Of a stretch of DNA of 63,109 nt, positions 24,723 to 33,001 are shown one piece after another. Numbering within the stretch: position 1 is the stretch's first letter; every line of letters begins with the position of its first letter. Source of the stretch: Pyrinomonadaceae bacterium (GTDB lineage Bacteria > Acidobacteriota > Blastocatellia > Pyrinomonadales > Pyrinomonadaceae); assembly GCA_019186825.1 (NCBI GenBank), contig JABARP010000008.1, positions 1 to 63,109 of the forward strand, written 5' to 3'. The position numbers and the translations under genes were made by a program. Below the pieces are notes generated by a model. That model was not told where the DNA came from. It saw nothing but the letters and a program-made list of their open reading frames with translations, and made no database searches.

Positions 24723-25816
24723 AGAAAGTTCTCCTCATCGCGGGTGCACGGCCGAATTTTATGAAGGTTGCGCCGATCTACGCCGAAATGAAGCGGCGGG
24801 GCGACACCTTTTCGCCGATTATCGTGCACACCGGTCAGCATTATGACCGGGCGATGTCGGACGCATTCTTCAGCGATCTTGGGATGCCCGAGCCGGACAT
24901 AAATCTCGGCGTCGGCTCGGCCTCACACACACAGCAGACAGCGAAGATAATGACGCTCTTCGAACCGGTCGTTGAAAGCGAGAAGCCGGATTGGGTCGTC
25001 GTTGTCGGCGATGTGAATTCAACGATCGCCTGTGCACTCGTTGCAGCGAAAATGGGTGTGAAGATCGCTCACGTCGAAGCCGGCCTGCGTTCGAACGACC
25101 GCAGAATGCCGGAGGAGATCAATCGGATCCTTACGGATTCGATCTCCGACCTTTTGCTGACACCTTCGCCGGATGCGGATGCAACTCTCCTTCACGAGGG
25201 CGTCGACGAGAGCAAGATCCGTTTTGTCGGGAACGTGATGATCGATTCGCTGCTTGATCACTTGAAGGTTTCTGAGCGGTCGAATATTCGCGAAACTCTC
25301 GGAATTACAGCGGGCGAATATGCTGTTACCACGCTGCATCGCCCGTCGAATGTCGATGACCGTGAGACTCTTGCGGGCATAGTCGGCGCGTTGGCCGAGA
25401 TATCAACACGGCTGCCGATCATCTTTCCCGTCCACCCGAGGACGAGGCAGAAACTTGCTGACTTCGATCTCGACCGCGTGCTTTCCGATTCTCAGGTGAA
25501 GCTGATCGAACCGCTCGGATATCTCGATTTTCTGCGGCTTTACAGCGGTGCAAAACTCGTGCTGACGGATTCGGGCGGGCTGCAGGAAGAGACGACCGTA
25601 CTTGGCATCCCGTGCCTTACGCTTCGCGAGAACACGGAGCGTCCGATCACGATCGAGATGGGGTCGAATGTTCTTGTCGGTGTTGATCCGGAAAAGATCC
25701 TGGCTGAAGCGTACGCATCGCTTGATGGACGCCGAAGCGAATCGAAGATCCCGCCGCTTTGGGATGGCAAGGCCGCCGAGCGGATCTGCAACGAATTGGA
25801 AAAGCCCGCTGCGTAA
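24719..25816 (+). CDS. wecB: UDP-N-acetylglucosamine 2-epimerase (non-hydrolysing)
   Basis: 365 residues, the normal length. Starts KKVLLIAGARPNFMKVAPIY and contains the diagnostic HVEAGLRSNDRRMPEEINR, LHRPSNVD, FPVHPRTR and LTDSGGLQEE segments. It interconverts UDP-GlcNAc and UDP-ManNAc in the cytosol. With the upstream UDP-sugar dehydrogenase it could supply UDP-ManNAcA for a surface polysaccharide, provided that enzyme acts on UDP-ManNAc. ATG overlaps the toxin stop (ATGA). Confidence 0.93.
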   Translation: MKKVLLIAGARPNFMKVAPIYAEMKRRGDTFSPIIVHTGQHYDRAMSDAFFSDLGMPEPDINLGVGSASHTQQTAKIMTLFEPVVESEKPDWVVVVGDVNSTIACALVAAKMGVKIAHVEAGLRSNDRRMPEEINRILTDSISDLLLTPSPDADATLLHEGVDESKIRFVGNVMIDSLLDHLKVSERSNIRETLGITAGEYAVTTLHRPSNVDDRETLAGIVGALAEISTRLPIIFPVHPRTRQKLADFDLDRVLSDSQVKLIEPLGYLDFLRLYSGAKLVLTDSGGLQEETTVLGIPCLTLRENTERPITIEMGSNVLVGVDPEKILAEAYASLDGRRSESKIPPLWDGKAAERICNELEKPAA

Positions 25817-25841
25817 CGGGTGTTTACGCTAACGGGCTTTC
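25802..25841 (+). terminator. Stem-loop at the end of wecB
   Basis: AAAGCCCG (25802-25809) pairs with CGGGCTTT (25834-25841), with an inner GCGTAA/TTACGC stem. It spans the wecB stop and lies between convergent genes. No long T-run follows, so termination may be weak or bidirectional. Confidence 0.5.
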
Positions 25842-25864
25842 GTGCGATCTAAAATTTCTAACTT

Positions 25865-26347
25865 CTACTTCTCCTCCATTGGGTAGCCGGCTTTTTTCCA
25901 AGCCTCGGTACCGCCCTTCATTGCAAAAACATCTTTGTAACCTTTTTCGCTAAGTGTGACTGCCAGACCGGCACTCGTATGTTCGTTCGGTCAGGAACAG
26001 TAAACTATGATTTTCTTGCCCTTCGGGATCTTGCTGAAGGCCGCCTCCGGAGACCCGAATGGGATATTGATCGCGGTCGTGATGTGTTCCATCTCGTATG
26101 CGGATTGACTGCGAGAGTCGATAAAGACCGCATCTTTCGCGTCGAACGCCTTCTTTGCGTCTTCGAGACTGATACGCGGTGCTTTCGCCATCGCCTCTTC
26201 GTGCGGGTCGGGTGTCGGCGTGCGGACAGCGATCGTCTGCGTTGACGAATTGTCGTTACTCTTTGATATCGCGATCGGAGCCGCCGATTGGCAGCCCGCA
26301 ATGACCGCGAGACTAAGGATACCTGCAAGTACTAATAGATTTTTCAC
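25865..26347 (-). CDS. Rhodanese-like lipoprotein, candidate selenoprotein (in-frame TGA)
   Basis: Conventional translation stops at the TGA at 25991-25993 after 118 residues, immediately after IIVYCS, in the rhodanese active-site loop. The same frame continues for 41 codons as PNEHTSAGLAVTLSEKGYKD, then VFAMKGGTEAWKKAGYP, the complete C-terminal half of the rhodanese domain, to a TAG at 25865. Cys-containing relatives read YC-x-C-P-x-E here, so the TGA replaces the second Cys. The N-terminus is a lipoprotein signal (AVIAGC). The gene overlaps the bcp stop by 4 bp. With Sec at residue 119 the protein has 160 residues and would act in the periplasm on sulfur or redox substrates. Confidence 0.8.
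25958..25976 (-). promoter_or_regulatory. Candidate bacterial SECIS hairpin
   Basis: In the mRNA sense: a GAG-TGCC stem, GGTCT loop and GGCA-GTC stem, with the loop starting 21 bases after the TGA. Four continuous pairs form the apical stem; a G/G mismatch and two more pairs lie below. The GGTCT loop and overall placement match the E. coli fdhF element, in which SelB reads a GGUC loop at almost the same distance. Confidence 0.65.
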
Positions 26348-26805
26348 TTTTCTCCGAATACCGCGAGAACCTCGTCGGCGTGTTTTGAAACATCGACCTT
26401 GTCGAAGATCTTCACGATCTTGCCCTTTTCGTCGATCAAGAATGTCTTGCGGAATGTGCCCATATATTTCCGCCCGTACATCGATTTCTCTCCCCAGACC
26501 CCGTAATCCTCGACTATCTTCTTGTCCGTATCGGCAAGCAGGTCGAACGGAAGCTGGAATTTCGAGATGAACTTCTGATGCGACTTCTCATCATCGGTTG
26601 AAACACCGAGCACCTTGATGCCTTTCTCGTTAAAGATGGCATCCGCATCGCGGAATGAGCAAGCTTCCTTTGTGCAGCCCGGCGTATCGTCCTTCGGATA
26701 GAAGTAGAGCGCGAGGCGCTTTCCCTTAAAATCCGAGAGCTTTACGGTCTTGCCGTCCTGATCTCTTGAGGAGAAGTTCGGTGCTTTATCGCCTTCTTTG
26801 AGCAT
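26344..26805 (-). CDS. bcp: Thioredoxin-dependent peroxiredoxin (Bcp/PrxQ)
   Basis: 153 residues. The peroxidatic and resolving cysteines are in TPGCTKEAC, spaced as in PrxQ/Bcp enzymes. GDKAPNFSSRDQDGKTVKLSD and LYFYPKDDTPG are typical. It reduces hydroperoxides in the cytosol using thioredoxin. The stop overlaps the start of the rhodanese gene (ATGA), so the two are co-translated, hinting at a shared oxidative or sulfur-stress role, though the partner is predicted to be exported. Confidence 0.92.
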   Translation of the reverse strand: MLKEGDKAPNFSSRDQDGKTVKLSDFKGKRLALYFYPKDDTPGCTKEACSFRDADAIFNEKGIKVLGVSTDDEKSHQKFISKFQLPFDLLADTDKKIVEDYGVWGEKSMYGRKYMGTFRKTFLIDEKGKIVKIFDKVDVSKHADEVLAVFGEK

Positions 26806-26853
26806 TCACACTATTTTGAAGCATTTCACGCCTAGCCGCAATATCGTGCGAGG

Positions 26854-27861
26854 CTATTTACTCTTTCCGAAGTTCCATTTCAGGCCGGTCGTAAACAGAA
26901 AATCATTCTTTTCGGTGTTTCGCGGCGGATCGTTATTGAATCGATTTCCGACCGTAAAGAAGACACCGACGCGTTTCGTAACATCGACCGAGACGGTCGA
27001 ATCCGTGATGAACCGGTATTCCTGAACGTCAGTAACATTCTGGTAAAAGCTTATTGTTCCCTGAAACTTCAGCCTTCCGTTGACTCGTTGTTTAAGAGCG
27101 GCACCGGCGAGGCCTTCGGGTGTGTCGGTCTTCTCATCAGCCTGCCAGGTGCGGTTCCATGCCATACCGCCAAGCAGGTCGAGTTCGGTGCGTTCGTTCT
27201 TTATCGTGTGGTGGCCGATGCCTGAACCAACGATCGAGCGGAACATCAGCTGCTTCGGGCGATCGCGCTCAAAATCATACGAAATGAAGCCGAAGATCTT
27301 TTTATCTGCGTTGCGATCGTAGCGCGCACCGCCCCAGAAGGCATTTGATGTCGTTATCGACACACCGGACTTTCGGCTTGAGAACCAGAGGCTTCGTGCA
27401 TAAACGGTTAGCTTGTCCTTTTTCCCCTCTTTGACCGCACGAATGCTCGTTGTTAGTGTCGCGGTCTTTGAATTGCCGGAGGCGTAGTTATAGCCGATCG
27501 TCGCGTTGCCGGTCCAGCCTTCGAGAATGCCGAACGCCCGTCCGTTGCCGAACAAAGGAGCTGCTTCATCCTTTTCAGCTTTGGCGGTGGCCTTTGCCAC
27601 CGGTTTTGCCAATGCCGACTCGGGTTTTGCCGCCACGTTCGCATCCGCAGCCGGCTCGGGCGTGATTTTATCGACCATCGAGGCAGCGATCTTGATAACA
27701 CCGGCGTAGGCAGTCTCGACCTCGATCGATTCATCGGTACGGCTTACGACGGTGCCGGTTACTCGGTCGCCGTTCTTGAGCGTGATGTGGTCTGCAAGGG
27801 TCGCAGTTGTCGAAGCAAAAAAGATACAAAAAAGTGCTAACGCTGAGATGGATCTGGTCAT
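26854..27861 (-). CDS. DUF481 outer-membrane beta-barrel protein
   Basis: About 335 residues. ATG 27861 begins a signal peptide (MTRSISALALFCIFFASTTA); 19 further in-frame codons upstream are not needed. An N-terminal small domain (HITLKNGDRVTGTVVSRTDE) and an Ala/Lys/Pro linker precede a C-terminal region of alternating polar/aromatic strands (FGILEGWTGNATIGYNYASG, FRSIVGSGIGHHTIKNERTE) typical of DUF481/YdiY barrels. It ends near FTTGLKWNFGKSK; the usual terminal Phe is replaced. Role unknown, possibly porin-like or salt-stress linked. Confidence 0.82.
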   Translation of the reverse strand: MTRSISALALFCIFFASTTATLADHITLKNGDRVTGTVVSRTDESIEVETAYAGVIKIAASMVDKITPEPAADANVAAKPESALAKPVAKATAKAEKDEAAPLFGNGRAFGILEGWTGNATIGYNYASGNSKTATLTTSIRAVKEGKKDKLTVYARSLWFSSRKSGVSITTSNAFWGGARYDRNADKKIFGFISYDFERDRPKQLMFRSIVGSGIGHHTIKNERTELDLLGGMAWNRTWQADEKTDTPEGLAGAALKQRVNGRLKFQGTISFYQNVTDVQEYRFITDSTVSVDVTKRVGVFFTVGNRFNNDPPRNTEKNDFLFTTGLKWNFGKSK

Positions 27862-27956
27862 GTTTTTACTACCGGGGAGAATTGCCCACAATGACAATAA
27901 TTGAAATAATCCTAACATTCTGAGGCCTCGATGTGAACGTGCGGCCTATCTGAGAC

Positions 27957-28481
27957 GTGAAGCTACTCTCCGAAAAAAAAGCTCTCGAGGACCTTGCGGC
28001 AATGAGGGCGAGTTTTGCCGCGCGCATCAAGAATGGATATGAGCATGCGGCGAAAGACTGCCTAACTTGTGAGACAAAAGGAGCTTGCTGCCTCGACGCA
28101 CATTTTGTGAATGTAAGAGTTTCGCGGCTTGAGGCTGCCGCGATGAGGGACGCGGTCGGCGAACTTCCGCTCGATCTCCGGAAGAGAGTCGCTGAACGTA
28201 CGGTCGTAGCCATCGAGCGGTACGGTTTGCGTTCGGCAGAAGATGCTGACGCTGCGACATACGCCTGTCCGCTCTTCGAACCCGGGATCGGCTGCCTCGT
28301 ACATTCGACAGCAAAACCGTTGCCGTGCATCGCTCACGCTTGCTATGAGCGGCAGGAAGATCTGCCGCCCGACGAGATCCTCGATTCCGCAGAACTGGCC
28401 GTCGCCAACCTGAACTGGCGCGTGTACGGCAAAGCTACAGCACAACTTTCCATACCGCTCGCGGTCGAGGGCGTCGGTTAG
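27957..28481 (+). CDS. Cysteine-cluster (YkgJ-like) metal-binding protein
   Basis: 174 residues from a GTG; an ATG at 28002 is the alternative start. Cysteines are grouped as CLTCETKGACC, CPLFEPGIGCLVH and PLPCIAHAC, the pattern of the zinc- or iron-chelating YkgJ family (UPF0153-like). Metal binding is likely; the biological role is not established. It is divergent from the DUF481 gene and abuts the convergent sppA stop with no spacer. Confidence 0.75.
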   Translation: MKLLSEKKALEDLAAMRASFAARIKNGYEHAAKDCLTCETKGACCLDAHFVNVRVSRLEAAAMRDAVGELPLDLRKRVAERTVVAIERYGLRSAEDADAATYACPLFEPGIGCLVHSTAKPLPCIAHACYERQEDLPPDEILDSAELAVANLNWRVYGKATAQLSIPLAVEGVG

Positions 28482-30275
28482 CTATCTGATCGACAGTTCG
28501 AATGGCATCAGCGCCATTGCCTCGCCATTCTTCATCCGGTCAAGCATCGCCGCATAGCGAAAAGCTCGGCGAACGTCCGCAGGCATTTGCGAGAGCAGCT
28601 GATCCTGAGCCTGCTTGGCTTTTGCATCCTGGTCGCGGCTTCCGCCAAAAAGAGATTCGAGCCATGGCGTACCGGCCGGATAGAGTACGCGCTTTACGTC
28701 TTTGTCTGCAGGCAACTGAGCGAGCTCCTTGGCGACGGTGATCGCCTTTTCGAGCCCGCCGAAATCATCCACGAGGCCGTTCGCCTTTGCCTGCGTGCCG
28801 GTCCAAACGCGGCCTTGGGCGATGGCGTTGATCGCTTCGGGCGTCTGGTTGCGGCCCTTTGCGACCTTCGGAACGAAACTGTCGTAATAGATCGCGTTCG
28901 CCTGCTCGACCATCTTTTCGCGTTCTTCGGGCGTCCATTTGACCGACTCGCGGAAAATGCCCGCGTTCTTGCCGCGCATCACATATTCATTCGAGACGCC
29001 GAGCCAATCGTAAAGGCCTTTGACGACCGGTTTGCCCATAAAAAGGCCGATCGAGCCGGTGACCGTCGTCGGTTCGGCGATGATCTTGTTCGCGTTGCAG
29101 GACACATAATAGCCGCCGGAGGCTGCGACATCGCCCATCGAGACGACGACAGGCTTCTTCGCCTTTGCATCCTCGATCGCCTTCCACATCAGGTCTGACG
29201 CGAGCGCCGATCCGCCCGGCGAATCGACGCGAAGGACGATCGCCTTGATCGAATCGTCGGCAGCAGCCTTATTGACGGCTTTTACGATCGTGTCTGAACC
29301 GACTATCTCGCCGTTCAAGATCCCATTCGATGAGGAGCCGGTATTTATCGTACCGGAGATGAACACGACCGCTACTTTTTCACCGGTGCTGAGTCCGACA
29401 GAATCGGACGGAATCTCGCGGTATCTCTCCCCGCTGATCGTTTTCAGCTCTTTATCAGCAGCGTAACCGAGGCGTTCTTTAAGAAAATTATCGACCTCGC
29501 TGCGATAGAGTGCATCGTCGATCAGTCCAAGCGATTTTGCCTGTGCCGGCGTGTAGGGAGCGTTATCGATAAGAGCTTTTACGTCTTCGACGGATTTAGA
29601 ACGCGCCTTGGCGATCGCGTTCGTGTACTGACCGAAATATTCATCGAGGAGTGCATTGATGACCTCACGCTGGCCCTCGCCCATCTCGGTCTTGGTGTAT
29701 TGATCCGGAGCATTCTTGTATTTTGGCCCTATCTGAATGACATCGGCTTCGATGCCGAGCTTATCGAGCGAGCCTTTGTAGAACATCGCCTCGGCGGCGA
29801 ATCCATTTATAAGAAGATCGCCCGGCGGCGGAACAAAGATCTTGTCGGCAGCGGTTGCGATAAAATACTCTTTGTTCGAACCCAGCTCTAAATACGCATA
29901 GACGGGCTTGCCGCTCGTGCGGAATTCGGTTATCGCCGAACGTAATTCCTCAGCCTTGCCCCAGCCGATACCGGGGAAGTTGATATCAAGGAGGACGGCG
30001 GTGATGCGGCCGTCAACTTTTGCCTTTCGTAATTGGGTGAGTAGGTTCGTGAATGACTGTTCCTGTTCGATACCGAGGGCGCGTTCAAAGGGCTGATCGG
30101 GAACGTAGTCCGGCAGCGAACCGCTGACATTCAGCACCAAGACGCTGTTCTGCGGAACGCTTGGCCTGCTGAGCGATTCAAACAAGAGAGCGATAACGAT
30201 GATCCCGACAAGGCATACGATGAGCACTCCGGCGACAACGCCGAATGCGATCTTTGCTGATTTCGAAAGAGCCAT
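28482..30275 (-). CDS. sppA: Signal peptide peptidase SppA (67K type)
   Basis: 597 residues with one N-terminal membrane helix (FGVVAGVLIVCLVGIIVIAL) and the tandem crotonase-like halves of long-form SppA. The catalytic Ser is in DVAASGGYYVSC, and the general-base Lys is expected in the N-terminal half near GSNKEYFIATAADKI. It degrades cleaved signal peptides at the inner membrane. Length is normal. A 166-bp divergent region separates it from the NtrC-type regulator. Confidence 0.93.
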   Translation of the reverse strand: MALSKSAKIAFGVVAGVLIVCLVGIIVIALLFESLSRPSVPQNSVLVLNVSGSLPDYVPDQPFERALGIEQEQSFTNLLTQLRKAKVDGRITAVLLDINFPGIGWGKAEELRSAITEFRTSGKPVYAYLELGSNKEYFIATAADKIFVPPPGDLLINGFAAEAMFYKGSLDKLGIEADVIQIGPKYKNAPDQYTKTEMGEGQREVINALLDEYFGQYTNAIAKARSKSVEDVKALIDNAPYTPAQAKSLGLIDDALYRSEVDNFLKERLGYAADKELKTISGERYREIPSDSVGLSTGEKVAVVFISGTINTGSSSNGILNGEIVGSDTIVKAVNKAAADDSIKAIVLRVDSPGGSALASDLMWKAIEDAKAKKPVVVSMGDVAASGGYYVSCNANKIIAEPTTVTGSIGLFMGKPVVKGLYDWLGVSNEYVMRGKNAGIFRESVKWTPEEREKMVEQANAIYYDSFVPKVAKGRNQTPEAINAIAQGRVWTGTQAKANGLVDDFGGLEKAITVAKELAQLPADKDVKRVLYPAGTPWLESLFGGSRDQDAKAKQAQDQLLSQMPADVRRAFRYAAMLDRMKNGEAMALMPFELSIR

Positions 30276-30441
30276 AAAAAATTTTTCGTTCTATTCCGGA
30301 ATACCGCGAGCGGCGCCTTCCGCAATACAAAGGTTAGAATATATTACGGCATCTAAGCCATTAAAGTTTGTCCGCTATTTTGAATGCCCATCGAGCTTGC
30401 GAAATAGACGGTTTCGCGAACCAACTGTATAGTCAGAACTT

Positions 30442-31854
30442 ATGGCAAAGAAAGGGAATATCCTTATCTGTGATGACGAAGAGATAATGCGCGACGTCCT
30501 CGAGACGATCCTCTCAAGCGCCGGATACAAGGTCGATCTTGCAAAAACAGGTGAAGAGGCCCTCGAAGCATACTCTCAAAAGGCATACGACACCGTTCTT
30601 ATGGACGTTTCGATGCCGGGGATCGGCGGCCTGACCGCTCTCGAACGCCTTATCGCGATGGATCCGGAAGCGATCGTGCTAATGATCACCGCCTACGCAA
30701 CGTTCGACACGGCGATCTCCGCTTGGGAAAAGGGTGCCGCGGGCGTCATTCGAAAACCTTTCCAGAACGAACAGATCCTGTCCTTTGTCGCACGTGGTAT
30801 CCGCGACCGGCGAAATCAGGAAGAGCGTCGTCACCTTCGCCAGGCGATGGTGAAAAGTGTCGAGCGGGAAGGCATCATCGGCCGCTCCGACGTGATGGAA
30901 GAGATCTTTCGCCTCGTCGAAAGGGTTGCGCAGGCGCGTTCAACCGTGCTTATAACGGGCGAAAGCGGAACGGGAAAGGAGCTGCTGGCAAGGGCGATCC
31001 ATGCTTCGAGCCCGCGCGCTGAAGAGCCGTTCGTTATCGTAAATTGCTCGAATATTCCCGCCGAGCTACTCGAATCCGAGCTTTTCGGCCATACAAAAGG
31101 TGCATTCACCGGTGCAGTAAATGCGAAGAAGGGCCTTTTTGAGGCTGCCGATTCCGGCTCGATATTTCTGGATGAGATCGGCGATCTGCGGCCGGAGATC
31201 CAGGTCAGGCTGCTGCGTGTGATCCAAGAAAGGGAATTCACGCCACTCGGGGATGTTTCGCCGACGAAGGTCGATGTCCGCATCATTGCGGCTACGAACG
31301 TCGATCTGAAAGAGGCGGTAAAGAGCGGATCGTTCCGCGAGGACCTTTACTATCGGCTGTCGGTCGTTCCGATCGAGCTTCCGCCGCTTCGTGAACGCCG
31401 TGAAGACATCCTGCCGCTCGCACAGCACTTTATTCGCAAATATGCGGAAGAGAATGGCCGTGAAATGAGCGATACCGTCTCGCCGGCCGTGCTAGCGCTT
31501 CTTGAGGCATATCCATTTCCCGGAAATGTCCGCGAACTCGAAAACATTATCGAACGAGCCGTTGTGATCGCACCCGGTAACGAGATAACGGTGGAGTGTC
31601 TGCGTCCGGAGGTTACGGACCCGCAGCTTGTCCACGAAATGATGCAGAAATCGGAAGGCACCTCGGAAGAGATCGATCTTTCGAATGGTGTTGATTTCTA
31701 TGATGAAGTCAAGAAGTTCGAGGTCGATCTTATCCGTCGTGCACTGGAACGCACAGGCGGCCACCAATCGCGTGCCGCACGCCTTTTGGGCCTGAATGCG
31801 ACGACATTGAATTCGAAGATCAAGAATCACCATATCCCGACCAAACACAGCTAA
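30442..31854 (+). CDS. NtrC-family sigma-54-dependent response regulator
   Basis: 470 residues. Receiver domain 1-120 with the DDEE acidic pair, phospho-acceptor Asp in VLMDVSMPG and Lys in IRKPF. AAA+ domain ~145-375 with Walker A GESGTGKE and the sigma-54 contact loop GAFTGA. The C-terminal Fis-type HTH is GHQSRAARLLGLNATTLNSK. It activates sigma-54 promoters when phosphorylated. No histidine kinase gene is adjacent, so the partner lies elsewhere. Confidence 0.94.
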   Translation: MAKKGNILICDDEEIMRDVLETILSSAGYKVDLAKTGEEALEAYSQKAYDTVLMDVSMPGIGGLTALERLIAMDPEAIVLMITAYATFDTAISAWEKGAAGVIRKPFQNEQILSFVARGIRDRRNQEERRHLRQAMVKSVEREGIIGRSDVMEEIFRLVERVAQARSTVLITGESGTGKELLARAIHASSPRAEEPFVIVNCSNIPAELLESELFGHTKGAFTGAVNAKKGLFEAADSGSIFLDEIGDLRPEIQVRLLRVIQEREFTPLGDVSPTKVDVRIIAATNVDLKEAVKSGSFREDLYYRLSVVPIELPPLRERREDILPLAQHFIRKYAEENGREMSDTVSPAVLALLEAYPFPGNVRELENIIERAVVIAPGNEITVECLRPEVTDPQLVHEMMQKSEGTSEEIDLSNGVDFYDEVKKFEVDLIRRALERTGGHQSRAARLLGLNATTLNSKIKNHHIPTKHS

Positions 31855-31900
31855 GGCTCTGTTTCGGGATTTCGGCTATAATGGCGATGCCGCGTACGCA

Positions 31901-33001
31901 ATGCTTTCTTCAACAACCGCATCAGGAACAACGGTCAAATCGCTCGGTGCCGGCGACCTGATCGATCGAACGGTACGGCTGTATCGCCGGAATTTCGGGG
32001 TCTTTATGTTGATCGCGGCGCCGCCCGTGGTTGTAGGTACGCTCCTTGCTCTTGGCTGGTCGATTTTGACGCGAAGCGTGATCTTCCCCGATGCGGCCGT
32101 TGCAGCGAACGACACAGCGACGTATTACTTCACTCTCGTTGTCGGTACGGCGAATGTTTGGTTCGCGGAGGTCGTTGCGACCCTCGTCGTAATGGGCGGA
32201 GCCTCGCGAAATTTCGTCCGCAATCTGCTCTTTGACGAACCGATGTCGTTCCGGCAGACGTACGCCAACTGTCTCTCGCGGATCTGGAGCCTGCTGATAG
32301 CGTCCGTGCTTATCACGATCGGCGTTACGATCGTCAGCCTGATCGCGGCGTATATCGGCCTGATAGCGATCTTTATTCCCGTCGCTCTTTCCGCATTTCT
32401 TCTCGCGGGAATTCCACCGCTCGCGGTCGTTGTGGGGCTTGTCATCGGCCTCGCGATCCTTTACGGCGTCCTTTGGCTTGCTCTGCTGATCGTTTCGCGC
32501 GTTGCATTCGTGCCGCAGGCGATCCTCGTTGAAGGGCTGGGTGTTGGGGCTGCGTTCGGGCGAAGCGCTTCGTTCTCCACGTGGAGCGTCCGCCGCCTGA
32601 TGGCGTTGCTCGTCTTTACAACGGTTGCCACCTTTGCGGCCCTTGCGATCCTTTACGTTCCGCTCGCGTGGTTCACATGGGCGAATGGTGTCGAGGTTTC
32701 TGAGTGGGACGTGATGCCGATCTGGCTCTCGGTCGTCTATTCACTTATCGGCCAGCTTTGCTTTATGTTGCTTTCGCCGGTCTGGATGATCGGCTTATCG
32801 CTGCTTTACGTTGATACGCGTATCCGAAGCGAAGCCTATGACATCGAGCTTCTGGCGACACGGCGTCTTGGTGCGATACCGGATCTTCCGCCGGATTATT
32901 TCAATCCGCTTCAGCCGGCGCTTGGGCATACAAAAAACCGGACGACCGCACTTCCTCAGACTGGCAATTCAGCATCAAATTCGATGCTCGGACTCGAATG
33001 A
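31901..33001 (+). CDS. Polytopic membrane protein of the MoxR-type cluster
   Basis: 366 residues with about six membrane helices after a short N-terminal segment (GAGDLIDRTVRLYRRNFGVF), the pattern of glycerophosphodiester phosphodiesterase-type membrane domains without a catalytic part. The C-terminal tail after residue ~310 is cytoplasmic and Pro/Asn-rich. It overlaps the next gene by 4 bp and begins a five-gene operon (this gene, DUF4129, DUF4350, TauE/SafE, MoxR ATPase). Role unknown. Confidence 0.75.
   Translation: MLSSTTASGTTVKSLGAGDLIDRTVRLYRRNFGVFMLIAAPPVVVGTLLALGWSILTRSVIFPDAAVAANDTATYYFTLVVGTANVWFAEVVATLVVMGGASRNFVRNLLFDEPMSFRQTYANCLSRIWSLLIASVLITIGVTIVSLIAAYIGLIAIFIPVALSAFLLAGIPPLAVVVGLVIGLAILYGVLWLALLIVSRVAFVPQAILVEGLGVGAAFGRSASFSTWSVRRLMALLVFTTVATFAALAILYVPLAWFTWANGVEVSEWDVMPIWLSVVYSLIGQLCFMLLSPVWMIGLSLLYVDTRIRSEAYDIELLATRRLGAIPDLPPDYFNPLQPALGHTKNRTTALPQTGNSASNSMLGLE

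Noticed and set aside
25865..25993. Programmed frameshift instead of selenocysteine at the rhodanese TGA
   Set aside because: The downstream rhodanese half is in the same frame as the upstream half, so no frame change is needed.
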